64,000 bases of DNA from Telluribacter humicola (GTDB lineage: Bacteria > Bacteroidota > Bacteroidia > Cytophagales > Spirosomataceae): contig NZ_JAFIQT010000003.1 in assembly GCF_017355935.1 (NCBI RefSeq), positions 565,450 through 629,449 on the forward strand, read 5' to 3'. A program made the translations under genes and the position numbers. The notes beneath the pieces were generated by a model. The model was given only the letters and a program-made list of their open reading frames with translations, did no database searches and had not been told where the DNA came from. Shown here piece after piece: positions 33,213-41,358 of the stretch; positions within the stretch are counted from its first letter, which is position 1, and each line of letters begins with the position of its first letter.

Positions 33213-33824
33213 CTATTTCTTCACCCCGGCAAAGACGTACATCATCTCGGTCGCGATCTGTCGGCAGCGCTCATCGTAGGTTGCCGCTTCGGCCGGTGTA
33301 TCGTCTGCCTCTTTGGGGTCGGTATAGGTAATAGACAAACGGCGCTCTGCTCCCGGAATAAAGGGGCAGTTCTCCTCGGCGTGGCTGCACGTCATGATGG
33401 CCGCAAAGCCTGTGGTTGGATTAGGCTCCTGATCGTATACCTTAGAGAAAGCCACCACCGGCGGTAAGGCCTCATCGTAGGCAAGGTGGTACACCGGGTT
33501 ATCGCCTTCGGTGGTTTGGGCTACCTCCATACCGGCCCGCTTAAAGGCAGCAATAGTACGCGGATTACAGGTGGTAGTTTCGGTCCCCCCCGAAAAAGTA
33601 GATACGTCGGGTACATCGTAATGCACCGCTGCTACCTGCGCCCATACCTGCCCCAGATGGCTACGGCGGGAGTTGTGGGTACATATAAATGTCAGCCGTA
33701 CCGGCTCCTGTTTTTCTATTTTCTCCTGGATATAACCAGTGAGTTGATCCAGGGCAGCGCGACGCTCCGACGGTATGCTGTTCAGGTCAAGTTGGTCGAG
33801 GTAGCTTTGAATAGCGGAGTACAT
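33213..33824 (-). CDS. arsC: Low-molecular-weight phosphatase-type arsenate reductase
   Basis: A 203-residue protein of the LMW tyrosine phosphatase fold. The P-loop CX5R is present as CTHNSRR with Cys48 and Arg54, and the second half has IMTCSHAEENCPFIPGAERR, with cysteines suited to the disulfide relay of thioredoxin-linked arsenate reductases. The position directly downstream of acr3 supports a role in reducing arsenate to arsenite for export. Activity as a plain protein phosphatase cannot be excluded. The leader on the minus strand has a 7-base periodic pattern. Confidence 0.88.
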   Translation of the reverse strand: MYSAIQSYLDQLDLNSIPSERRAALDQLTGYIQEKIEKQEPVRLTFICTHNSRRSHLGQVWAQVAAVHYDVPDVSTFSGGTETTTCNPRTIAAFKRAGMEVAQTTEGDNPVYHLAYDEALPPVVAFSKVYDQEPNPTTGFAAIMTCSHAEENCPFIPGAERRLSITYTDPKEADDTPAEAATYDERCRQIATEMMYVFAGVKK

Positions 33825-33837
33825 GGTGGAATGTATG

Positions 33838-33867
33838 AGTTTATGAGTTGAAGGTTTGTGAGTCAGT
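33838..33867 (-). repeat. Heptamer-periodic leader of the arsenate reductase gene
   Basis: On the minus strand ACTCACA, AACCTTC, AACTCAT and AACTCATA follow one another before the start codon, an A/C-rich pattern like the def and arsM leaders. Confidence 0.45.
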
Positions 33868-33874
33868 TATGTAC

Positions 33875-34948
33875 CTAAGCGGCTACCTGCTCCGGGCTCT
33901 GCTTCATCTTCTTCTGTTGCTTTAAGGCAAAGTTGACCATCAGGATCAGAACGGGTACTTCGATGAGTGGCCCGACTACGGCCGCGAAGGCAGCACCCGA
34001 ATCAATACCAAACACGGCGATAGCTACCGCGATGCCCAGCTCGAAGTTATTACCGGCCGCCGTAAAGGCCAGTGAAGTAGACTTACCGTAATCGGCTCCT
34101 GCTTTCTTGGAAAGATAAAAAGCCGAGAAGAACATAATGGCAAAGTAAAAGGTGAGCGGTATGGCAATACGTACTACATCCATCGGAATCTCCACGATGG
34201 TCTGCCCTTTAAGACTGAACATGACTACTATCGTAAACAGCAGGGCGATAAGGGTAATAGGGTTTATCTTAGGCAGGTATACCTGCTCGTACCAGATACG
34301 GCCTTTGAGGGAGGTAAGGGTATAGCGGGAAACTAGGCCCAGCAGAAAAGGCACCCCCAGGTACAGGAACACGCTTTCGGCCACTTCACCAATTGTAATA
34401 TCGACCTCATAACCCGTCAGGCCAAAGAGCGGCGGCAGTACCGTAATAAAGATCCAGGCGTAGACTGAATAGAATAGTACCTGAAAGATACTGTTGAAGG
34501 CCACTAGTCCGGCGGCGTAGAGGCGGTCACCATTGGCCAGGTCGTTCCAGACGATAACCATCGCGATACAGCGGGCTATCCCAATCAGGATCAGGCCGGT
34601 CATGTACTCAGGCTGATCGGGCAGGAAAATCACCGCCAGCCCGAACATCAGCAGCGGACCGATGATCCAGTTCTGCAGCAGCGAAAGACCCAGGATCTTG
34701 GTGTTACTGAATACCTTCGGCAGCTCCTCGTAGCGCACTTTGGCCAAAGGGGGGTACATCATCAGGATGAGCCCAAGTGCCAGGGGTACATTTACCGACT
34801 GGCGCTCGGTACTACCAAAGTTAAAGCTGTTGATAACTCCTTCGGCCTGTGGAAAGAAGTAGCCAACACCTACTCCAACCGCCATCGCCAGGAATATCCA
34901 GAGCGTCAGGAAGCGGTCAAGAAAGGAAAGCTGTTTGGGGGATTGCAT
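33875..34948 (-). CDS. acr3: ACR3-family arsenite efflux permease
   Basis: A 357-residue membrane protein with about ten helices. Its start [25 protein letters not shown], the [21 protein letters not shown] segment with Cys127, and [23 protein letters not shown] are characteristic of ACR3 (BASS superfamily). The cysteine in the fourth helix region is required for arsenite transport in characterised members. It exports arsenite from the cytoplasm. It follows arsR after 45 bases and is followed by the arsenate reductase gene after 50, so the three form one arsenite-induced operon. Confidence 0.96.
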   Translation of the reverse strand: MQSPKQLSFLDRFLTLWIFLAMAVGVGVGYFFPQAEGVINSFNFGSTERQSVNVPLALGLILMMYPPLAKVRYEELPKVFSNTKILGLSLLQNWIIGPLLMFGLAVIFLPDQPEYMTGLILIGIARCIAMVIVWNDLANGDRLYAAGLVAFNSIFQVLFYSVYAWIFITVLPPLFGLTGYEVDITIGEVAESVFLYLGVPFLLGLVSRYTLTSLKGRIWYEQVYLPKINPITLIALLFTIVVMFSLKGQTIVEIPMDVVRIAIPLTFYFAIMFFSAFYLSKKAGADYGKSTSLAFTAAGNNFELGIAVAIAVFGIDSGAAFAAVVGPLIEVPVLILMVNFALKQQKKMKQSPEQVAA

Positions 34949-34993
34949 GGTAAACGTCTGTATTTATTAAACGAATGGGTACTTTAGGCAGGG

Positions 34994-35335
34994 CTAACAG
35001 CAGTTCTGCACCTGCTGACGGCCACCGTCCAGCCGGATGTCGAAGGCTTCAAAAAGGGTCCGGAACTGATCGTACGTATCCCAGTTGATGCAGTAGCAGG
35101 AGGTTTTTCCTTCGATCTCGCCCTTGATCAGCCCTGCGTTCTTTAGCTCTTTCAGGTGCTGCGACACAGTAGGCTGCGCCAGAGGAAGCCCCTCTACTAT
35201 CTGACCACAAATGCAGGATTGCTTCTGGGCCAGTATCTTCAGAATAGCAATACGGGCCGGATGCGACAGGGCTTTGGCAAAGTCTGCCAGTTGTATCTCA
35301 TCCGCATCAAACTCAGATTTCTTATTAGTTGCCAT
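34994..35335 (-). CDS. arsR: ArsR-family arsenite-responsive repressor (copy 1)
   Basis: A 113-residue winged-helix repressor. The helix-turn-helix reads PLAQPTVSQHLKELKNAGLI (51-70). Cysteines in CIC (41-43), CYC (80-82) and a C-terminal CC (112-113) are candidate As(III) ligands. The operator at 35352-35367 covers its own -7 element, so autoregulation is expected. It heads the arsR-acr3-arsC operon. It is about half identical to copy 2 at 37506, with the same cysteine pattern. Confidence 0.95.
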   Translation of the reverse strand: MATNKKSEFDADEIQLADFAKALSHPARIAILKILAQKQSCICGQIVEGLPLAQPTVSQHLKELKNAGLIKGEIEGKTSCYCINWDTYDQFRTLFEAFDIRLDGGRQQVQNCC

Positions 35336-35351
35336 CTACTACCAATTATAT

Positions 35352-35367
35352 ATCGCAAATATACGAT
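35352..35367. promoter_or_regulatory. ArsR operator 1, over the -7 element
   Basis: ATCGCAAATATACGAT, a near-palindrome with ATCG and CGAT arms. On the minus strand it contains TATATTTG (35356-35363), a consensus -7 element, so a bound repressor would block the polymerase. Copies occur before arsM and the second arsR. Confidence 0.75.
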
Positions 35368-35442
35368 GGATGATGTTTAAAAGAAATACTAACCGGTAGT
35401 ATCACTCTCATTCGGTTAGGATCTGGTTATTAGAGTATATTT

Positions 35443-35922
35443 TTAGCTATTGAGGTAGGACGAATACATCCATACTTCTTTTTCCTGCTCACGGATATAG
35501 TCACTCATCAGGGCATTGGTACCTTCGTCGTCGGCTTCGCCCGAAAGCGTCAGTAGCTCGCGCTGTAGGGTGATAATAGCCTCGTAGCCTTCAAGAATAT
35601 ACTGAATGGCTTCCTTTCCGTTGCTGATATTCTTCTTCTCCTGAATTCGCGACAGGGACAGGTAGTCAGTATAGCTATGTAGGGGTGTGTGACCCAGCGT
35701 CAGAATCCGCTCAGCGATTTCATCATTCTTGAGCTGCAGGTTGGTGTATAGCTCCTCGAACTTCGCGTGTAGTTCAAAGAACTTCTCGCCCTTGATATTC
35801 CAGTGGAAACCACGCGTATTGATATAGAATACCTGATAGTTGGCCAGGAGTTGATTGAGTTTATCTGCTAACTGGCGGCTCTTCTCCAGGTCGAGGCCAA
35901 TGAAGGATGTCTGGGATTTCAT
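35443..35922 (-). CDS. dps: Dps-family ferritin-like DNA protection protein
   Basis: The start is placed at MKSQTSFIGLDLEKS (complement 35920-35922); the frame is open 12 codons further but those are not family-like. The protein of about 159 residues has the Dps core: YINTRGFHWNIKG with the ferroxidase His, FFELHAKFEELYTNL and DEIAERILTLGH. Dps forms a 12-mer shell that oxidises Fe(II) with peroxide and binds DNA. It sits between two ars transcription units on the same strand. An ATTCTAAAT half-site at 36038-36046, like half of the metal boxes of the receptor cluster, lies upstream. Confidence 0.92.
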   Translation of the reverse strand: MKSQTSFIGLDLEKSRQLADKLNQLLANYQVFYINTRGFHWNIKGEKFFELHAKFEELYTNLQLKNDEIAERILTLGHTPLHSYTDYLSLSRIQEKKNISNGKEAIQYILEGYEAIITLQRELLTLSGEADDEGTNALMSDYIREQEKEVWMYSSYLNS

Positions 35923-36072
35923 AGTAAGGTAGTTATTAGTGCTTTTAGGTGTGAACAAAGATTTTTATGGCAATGAGTTATTGCTGCCACTACACCATAA
36001 CAACTTCCTTTGAGGAGAATAGTTCTGATCCTTTGTATTCTAAATCAGCCCTATTCTTCCCTATCACTACTA

Positions 36073-37404
36073 TTAGCAGCATCCACTATTGGGCGTGCAG
36101 CAGGAGTTCTGAAGATCTGACAACCGCACCCTTGGCTTCTCGAGCCGACTGTGCATGGTTACGGCTGTACTAGGGCATAGACCGCTAAACTGCTGCGTAC
36201 TCCGGATAGCCGCCGGTATGGCCTCGCGATCCACCCGAGCGTAGCCCTGCTTCTCAAAGTACCTGTCGGCCGTGGTCGTGATCAGGTACACGTCCTTGAT
36301 GCCGTTGAGCTTTGCCTGCTTGAGCAGGTCGTTGGTGAGGCGACGGGCTATGTGGTAGTTTCGGTAGTCTTTATGTACTACCACCGAGCGTAGCAGGGCA
36401 TCCGTACCGTATACTTCCAGACCGGCTACCCCTACCAGGGCACCGTTAGCACGAGCCAGCAGGAAGTGAGGCAGCTCAGGATTTAGGTCGTCGGTAGGCA
36501 GATTCTCCGCCTGCAGCAGATTCACTACTTCCTGAAAGTCTCCGGCTGTGGCCGTTCCGATTTCCAGCTCTACCTCCGCCGATAGACTAGGCTTCTCGGC
36601 GTATACCGTGATGCTCTCGATACCCGTGCTACCGGTCCGGAAAGCGGCTATCTCTTCCGCGGAAAGGTACTTCTGCAGAATATCGTCCGGCAGGTAAATA
36701 GGCTTTTGCTTTTGTAGGGTGATATTCTCAAAGCCGGCTTCCTCAATAAGCCGCAGGTACTCCTCCTTAGCGATGGCTCCGGATACGCAGCCCGCGTACA
36801 TCTCAGCCGCCTCCCGCAGGTGCTCCGGTAGCTCGCCCAGCAGTACGATATCCGATATGCTGAAATGGCCGCCTGGCTTGAGCACCCGGAATATCTCGGC
36901 AAAGACATTCTGCTTGTTAGGTACCAGGTTCAGGACGCAGTTGCTTACGACAACATCGGCTACGTTGTCATTAACGGGCATGGCCTCAATGTCGCCCTGA
37001 CGGAACTCCACATTATGGAAGCCCAGCTTTTCGGCATTGGTACGAGCCCGCTGGATCATCTCTTCCGTAAAATCGATACCGATTACCTTGCCCTCCGCAC
37101 CGGTTTCGTAGCGCGCTACAAAGCAGTCATTACCCGCTCCGGAACCCAGGTCTATCACCACGTCACCTTTCTGGATCTGAGCAAACTGGGTGGGCAGGCC
37201 GCAGCCTAATCCCAAGTCGGCTTCGGCCACGTAACCGTCGGACTGGGTGTAGTCGTCGGCCATAATCTTGTATACTTCCTGGGAGATAGGACCGGCGCCG
37301 CAGCAGGAAGCGGCATTCAGGGAAGGATCCTGCTCGGCAATCTGGGCGTACTTCTGACGCACGATTTCTTTCAGGGCCTGGTCGTTGTTGTTCAAGTTGT
37401 TCAT
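36073..37404 (-). CDS. arsM: Arsenite methyltransferase fused to a GNAT acetyltransferase (ArsM-ArsN type)
   Basis: A 443-residue two-domain protein. Residues 1-270 are an ArsM methyltransferase: SAM motif DLGSGAGND (85-93) and cysteines at 34/35, 68, 156 and 206, which match the arsenite-binding Cys positions of ArsM (ASCCGAG, GLGCGLP, SNCVLN, AGCVSGA). Residues of about 280-425 are a GNAT domain (LLARANGALVGVAGLEVYG, RRLTNDLLKQAKLNG, YFEKQGYARVDR), like ArsN2-type acetyltransferases found in ars operons. The tail ends NSCCTPNSGCC, rich in cysteine. The first domain methylates arsenite; the second may acetylate an organoarsenical. An ArsR operator lies at 37472 and a heptamer-periodic leader precedes the start. 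Confidence 0.92.
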   Translation of the reverse strand: MNNLNNNDQALKEIVRQKYAQIAEQDPSLNAASCCGAGPISQEVYKIMADDYTQSDGYVAEADLGLGCGLPTQFAQIQKGDVVIDLGSGAGNDCFVARYETGAEGKVIGIDFTEEMIQRARTNAEKLGFHNVEFRQGDIEAMPVNDNVADVVVSNCVLNLVPNKQNVFAEIFRVLKPGGHFSISDIVLLGELPEHLREAAEMYAGCVSGAIAKEEYLRLIEEAGFENITLQKQKPIYLPDDILQKYLSAEEIAAFRTGSTGIESITVYAEKPSLSAEVELEIGTATAGDFQEVVNLLQAENLPTDDLNPELPHFLLARANGALVGVAGLEVYGTDALLRSVVVHKDYRNYHIARRLTNDLLKQAKLNGIKDVYLITTTADRYFEKQGYARVDREAIPAAIRSTQQFSGLCPSTAVTMHSRLEKPRVRLSDLQNSCCTPNSGCC

Positions 37405-37468
37405 GGCTAATAGATGTTTGTTAGTTGTCAGAATTTAGTTATTAGGTTTTAGGTATTAGCTTATTGCT
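37405..37468 (-). repeat. Seven-fold heptamer leader of arsM
   Basis: On the minus strand the leader reads CTAATAC, CTAAAAC, CTAATAA, CTAAATT, CTGACAA, CTAACAA and ACATCTA in exact 7-base register, ending six bases before the start codon. It is A/C-rich and should be unstructured. Confidence 0.6.
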
Positions 37469-37471
37469 TCT

Positions 37472-37487
37472 ATTGTAATATTACGAT
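37472..37487. promoter_or_regulatory. ArsR operator 2, upstream of arsM
   Basis: ATTGTAATATTACGAT shares the TAATATTACGAT core with the operator of the second arsR and lies 68 bases before the arsM start. Confidence 0.7.
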
Positions 37488-37505
37488 GATTATGGGTAAA
37501 ATTTT

Positions 37506-37832
37506 TTAGCAGCAACCGGCTGCTATATACTTGTCAAATACTTTACCAAATGCCTGTCTCGCCTCTTCCCACACATCATCATTGATGCAGTAGCATACCC
37601 GCGGAGGATTGATGTCGCCCTTGATGATCCCGATGCGCTTCAGCTCTTTGAGGTGTTGCGACACCGTCGCCTGCGAGAGGGGTAGCACATCCACCAGATC
37701 CCCACAGATGCAGGCTTTCTTCTCCGCCAGCAACCGCAGGATCGCCACCCGGGCCGGATGCGCAAAAGCCTTGGCCAGCTCAGCTATCCGGTTGTCTTCG
37801 GCGGTGAATTCTTCGGTCTTAGTCGCTCCCAT
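37506..37832 (-). CDS. arsR: ArsR-family arsenite-responsive repressor (copy 2)
   Basis: A 108-residue winged-helix protein paralogous to the one at 34994. The DNA-reading helix region PLSQATVSQHLKELKRIGII (51-70) differs from copy 1 at few positions, so both probably see the same operators. Cys pairs CIC (41-43), CYC (80-82) and a terminal GCC are kept. It lies 101 bases upstream of arsM, with an operator in between and another at 37883 before its own start. Confidence 0.95.
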   Translation of the reverse strand: MGATKTEEFTAEDNRIAELAKAFAHPARVAILRLLAEKKACICGDLVDVLPLSQATVSQHLKELKRIGIIKGDINPPRVCYCINDDVWEEARQAFGKVFDKYIAAGCC

Positions 37833-37882
37833 TTATGTACGCTTATTCAATTAATGATCCAAAGGTAAGCCCTTTTTTATTA

Positions 37883-37898
37883 ATCGCAATATTACGAT
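37883..37898. promoter_or_regulatory. ArsR operator 3, upstream of the second arsR
   Basis: ATCGCAATATTACGAT, the most symmetric of the three copies, 50 bases before the start codon. On the minus strand it includes TAATATTG, one base away from the -7 consensus. Confidence 0.75.
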
Positions 37899-37929
37899 GG
37901 ATATTTTTTTTCAAATATCCATAAAAAAT

Positions 37930-37961
37930 AAAGCGGCACCAGGTGATCCCAGTGCCGCTTT
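37930..37961 (-). terminator. Rho-independent terminator after the BNR-repeat gene
   Basis: AAAGCGGCAC (37930-37939) pairs with GTGCCGCTTT (37952-37961); on the minus strand it is followed by an A/T-rich TATTTTTTAT. Confidence 0.75.
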
Positions 37962-37992
37962 CCAACTTAAATAAATAAAACAGAAGCTAAAC

Positions 37993-40900
37993 CTACTTCA
38001 CCTCTTCCAGTCCCAGCTCTTCCTCCATGTACTCCTCCCACTCTCCGGGGGTAGACGGAATAGCCGAACCGGGTATTACCGACCTGCGTGAGGGGCGCTT
38101 TTCGGGAGCTTTGATGTTCAGTGTCTTCTCAGTTTTGGCGCCGGAAGGCGACGTGATAACTACTTTGTAAGTACCGGGGCGCACGTACAGGTTCTTGTCT
38201 TCAGCAGCTTCCAGCTTTACCTCCTTATCTTGCCCTGAGCCTGACGAAGTAGCCTGCCTTGAGCTTGTCGAAGGGTTCTTTTTTGTTTCATTCAGGTACT
38301 GCTCGTAGGTGGCTTTGGCACTTTCGTCTACGGTGAGGTTCCAGGTGGCGTAGTTGAGGCCCGCTTCACTGTCGTCGGTGAGGGTTCGCAGGGTAAGGCC
38401 TTTGTCCGTCTGGATACTGATGGTACTCTTTCCGGCTGACTTCACGTAGTAGGGTATCTGGTACTGCTGAGGCTTGGTCTCCTCATACCGGCTCACTCTA
38501 CCCCAGCGCTCGCTCTGCGTCACAGGTTCCAGTGCGAAGGCGTATACATCTTTCTGGCGGAGTGTATCGGCTAGCTGCTGTACCAGGCTCACGTCGGCTA
38601 CGTAGATCGAGCGTCCGTGGGTACCTACTACCAGCTCCTTGTCGCGTGGGTGAACCAGCAGGTCATGTACGGCTACGGCAGGCAGGCCACTGCCCATACG
38701 CATAAACGAAGTACCTTTATCTAACGAAATATAGACGCCGTGGTCGGTACCTACGTACAGGATGTTGGCATTGGCGGGATCTTCCTTTACCACGTTGACA
38801 GGCTCGGCGGGCAGGTCAGTACCAATAGCCTTCCAGGTCTGGCCGTAGTCGGGCGAGGTGTACAGGTACGACTTGAAGTTGTCGCTGCGGTAGCCATTCA
38901 GCGATACGTAGACGGTACCTTCGTCGTGGGCGGAGGCTGCTACGCGGCTTACCCACAGGTTTTGGGGCAGGGCATCAGAGATTTTGGTCCAGGTGTAGCC
39001 ACCGTCTTTAGATACATGTACCAGTCCATCGTCGCTACCGGTGTACAACAGGCCAAAGCGCTTCGGCGACTCATCAATGATGGTAAGCGTACCGTAGGGA
39101 ACGTCACCTTCCTTACCGCCTCTGGTGAGGTCGCCGGAGAGGGTCATGAACGTTTCGCCCTTATCCATACTCCGGTGAAACTTGTTGGAGCCAAAGTAGA
39201 CGATATCCTGATTGTGCCGCGACAGGTGAATCGGTGCCTGCCAGTTAAAGCGAAGCTTGGGGTCGCCGATTTCGCGGGGCATCACCAGCCGCTTCATGTT
39301 GCCGTACCCGCTGCGGTTTTTGTCCTGGCGGAAGTAGTTACCAAACTGAAAGCCGGTATAGACGGTGCTGTTGTCGCGCCAGTCTACCTGTACCTGCATT
39401 CCGTCACCGCCCATAATAGACTTCCACTCCGGCATCGGTCCTTCTTCGCGGGGCTTGGAGGTACCATACCACACGCCATTATCCTGCAAGCCACCGTACA
39501 CGTTGTAGGGCTTCTCCATATCTACCCCAATGGCGTAAAACTGCCCCACGGGAATCGGATTGAGGTGTGACCAGTGCTTGCCGCCGTCGTAGGTCAGGTT
39601 GAGCCCACCATCGTTCCCGTCCAGCATGTGGTTAGGGTTGTTGGGGTTGATCCAGAGCGCGTGGTGATCGGCGTGTACATTTTCCCGGTCCAGACTCTTC
39701 CAGCTCTTGCCTCCATCTTCCGATAGCAGAATAGGTACCCCGAATGTAACAACCCGATTCGGATCATTCGGAGCTACGAATATCTGCCCAAAGTAGTAGC
39801 CAAAGGTATAGACCATGTCCAGGGGCTCGTCGTGGGTCTTTTTCCAGGTCTTGCCGCCATCATCAGAGCGGTATACTTCGGCCCCTTTGATAGGAGCTGA
39901 TATAAGCTCATCATTGGCACCAGCCACAAAGTCGTAAAGGTCTTTAACTTTCAGCTTACCGCTGCCTATGTCAGTCTTAAGCTGCTTGGCGGAGTTCTTT
40001 TCGGGGAATCCGCTCTTGTCCAGAAACTCGTTGATGATCAGGTCGGGTAGCTTCATAAACTGCTCCACGGTCATATCCCGAAGCTGCTTAGTGGTCAGCC
40101 CTTCCTCCTCTTTCTTAGTCTCGGTTTGGCGACGATCCTGATTATCCACAAAAGCGTACATGATATTGGGGTCACGCGGGTAAATATCCAACCCGATACG
40201 TCCTACGCCTTCACCCTGCGGGAAGCCGCTGGCGGGGGTACTCATGAGCTGCCAGGTACTTCCTCCGTCGGTAGACTGGTAGATGCCCGAAGTCTTGCCG
40301 CCTTCCACGAAGTTCCAGGCGCTGCGCTCCTTGTGCCACATGGAGGCATAGAGTAGATTAGGATTGGTAGGATGAACGTCCAGATCAATGGCTCCTGTCA
40401 GGTTATCTACGAACAGCGTCCTGGTCCAGGTGCGTCCGCCATCGGTGGTCTTGTAGACGCCGCGCTCACTGTTGGAGCTGTATAAATGGCCTGCTGCTGC
40501 TACCCAAGCTATATTTGGGTCGGTAGGGTGCAGAATAACTTTCCCGATGTGGTGTGTTTCTTCCAACCCTAGATGCTGCCATGTTTTGCCACCATCCGTA
40601 GATTTATAGACACCATCACCCGCATACGAAGAGCGGCTCGAGTTGTTCTCTCCGGTACCTATCCAGATGGTCTGTCCGTTGGTCTTCCAGTCTACAGCTA
40701 TATCCCCAATGGTCATAGTAGATTGCTGGTCAAATAGCGGGGTGAAGCTCATACCATTGTTCTCAGTCTTCCATAGTCCGCCTGAGGCATAGGCTACATA
40801 GAAGTGAGTAGGATTGGTCTCGTTCACGTCCAGGTCTACAACCCGCCCACTCATGTTGGTGGGTCCGATGGATCTGAACTTCACATTACTTACCAGGGAC

Positions 40901-41070
40901 GCCGCATCCAACTTTTTACGCTGCTCATACCCGGCCATTCGATCTGCTGCCGTAGTCGAACCCAGGCTTGACACCGGCGGTACAGCATCCTTTCTCTTCT
41001 TTTTCTGGGCACTTACACCCATTGATACACCTACCGACAGAGCCAGTGTATACAGTAATATTTTTCTCAT
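37993..41070 (-). CDS. Secreted BNR/sortilin-type repeat protein ('glycosyl hydrolase' family)
   Basis: A 1025-residue exported protein (signal MRKILLYTLALSVGVSMGVSAQ). It carries many Asp-box/BNR repeats of the form S/T-x-D-G-G-x-T-W: STDGGKTWQHL, TDGGRTWTRT, STDGGSTWQLM, SDDGGKTWKKT, SEDGGKSWKSL, SKDGGYTWTKI and SPDYGQTWKAI. Such repeats form large beta-propellers as in VPS10/sortilin and photosystem stability proteins. Homologues in Bacteroidota are often called glycosyl hydrolases without proof of activity. Near the C terminus, two 8-residue units encoded by a 24-bp DNA repeat (38231-38275) are inserted in frame. A -7 element lies at 41116. Confidence 0.9.
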   Translation of the reverse strand: MRKILLYTLALSVGVSMGVSAQKKKRKDAVPPVSSLGSTTAADRMAGYEQRKKLDAASLVSNVKFRSIGPTNMSGRVVDLDVNETNPTHFYVAYASGGLWKTENNGMSFTPLFDQQSTMTIGDIAVDWKTNGQTIWIGTGENNSSRSSYAGDGVYKSTDGGKTWQHLGLEETHHIGKVILHPTDPNIAWVAAAGHLYSSNSERGVYKTTDGGRTWTRTLFVDNLTGAIDLDVHPTNPNLLYASMWHKERSAWNFVEGGKTSGIYQSTDGGSTWQLMSTPASGFPQGEGVGRIGLDIYPRDPNIMYAFVDNQDRRQTETKKEEEGLTTKQLRDMTVEQFMKLPDLIINEFLDKSGFPEKNSAKQLKTDIGSGKLKVKDLYDFVAGANDELISAPIKGAEVYRSDDGGKTWKKTHDEPLDMVYTFGYYFGQIFVAPNDPNRVVTFGVPILLSEDGGKSWKSLDRENVHADHHALWINPNNPNHMLDGNDGGLNLTYDGGKHWSHLNPIPVGQFYAIGVDMEKPYNVYGGLQDNGVWYGTSKPREEGPMPEWKSIMGGDGMQVQVDWRDNSTVYTGFQFGNYFRQDKNRSGYGNMKRLVMPREIGDPKLRFNWQAPIHLSRHNQDIVYFGSNKFHRSMDKGETFMTLSGDLTRGGKEGDVPYGTLTIIDESPKRFGLLYTGSDDGLVHVSKDGGYTWTKISDALPQNLWVSRVAASAHDEGTVYVSLNGYRSDNFKSYLYTSPDYGQTWKAIGTDLPAEPVNVVKEDPANANILYVGTDHGVYISLDKGTSFMRMGSGLPAVAVHDLLVHPRDKELVVGTHGRSIYVADVSLVQQLADTLRQKDVYAFALEPVTQSERWGRVSRYEETKPQQYQIPYYVKSAGKSTISIQTDKGLTLRTLTDDSEAGLNYATWNLTVDESAKATYEQYLNETKKNPSTSSRQATSSGSGQDKEVKLEAAEDKNLYVRPGTYKVVITSPSGAKTEKTLNIKAPEKRPSRRSVIPGSAIPSTPGEWEEYMEEELGLEEVK
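38231..38278 (-). repeat. Two tandem 24-bp repeat units inside a coding sequence
   Basis: TGCCCTGAGCCTGACGAAG (38231-38249) and TGCCTTGAGCTTGTCGAAG (38255-38273) start 24 bases apart. On the coding strand they include CTTCGACAAGCTCAAGGCA, a sequence I know as a dispersed repeat in bacterial genomes. They encode NPSTSSRQ and ATSSGSGQ, in frame. Confidence 0.75.
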
Positions 41071-41115
41071 CAGAGGATGATTAGCTTAGTTAATAGTCTG
41101 AAGAAGTTGTTCTGA

Positions 41116-41123
41116 CAAAAGTA
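41116..41123 (-). promoter_or_regulatory. -7 promoter element of the BNR-repeat gene
   Basis: TACTTTTG on the minus strand, 45 bases before the start codon, matches TAnnTTTG. No -33 partner was found. Confidence 0.35.
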
Positions 41124-41358
41124 GAAAAGCAACGCTTATAAACAGGTGTCTGTTCCTGATTAATATATCCGCTTCATAACCTGGATCAGGGCTTTCTCAA
41201 CCCTGCAAAATAGTATATAGAACTACTATACGCAGCTTTTTTGGCACATGTTTTTTACCCCTAGGCATACTATCTCCTCCTCATTATTAACCATTTACCT
41301 ACACAAGAGGTACTTTTTACTGACAACTAGATCATTAGCCTTAAAAAACAACCCACTC

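Noticed and set aside
38740-39570. Open frame of 276 codons on the plus strand
   Set aside because: It lies fully opposite the BNR-repeat gene, whose repeats and signal peptide are unmistakable; the frame is a shadow produced by its codon pattern.
41248-41358. N-terminal extension of the receptor at 41359
   Set aside because: The extension is not signal-like, while the ATG at 41359 begins a standard signal peptide.
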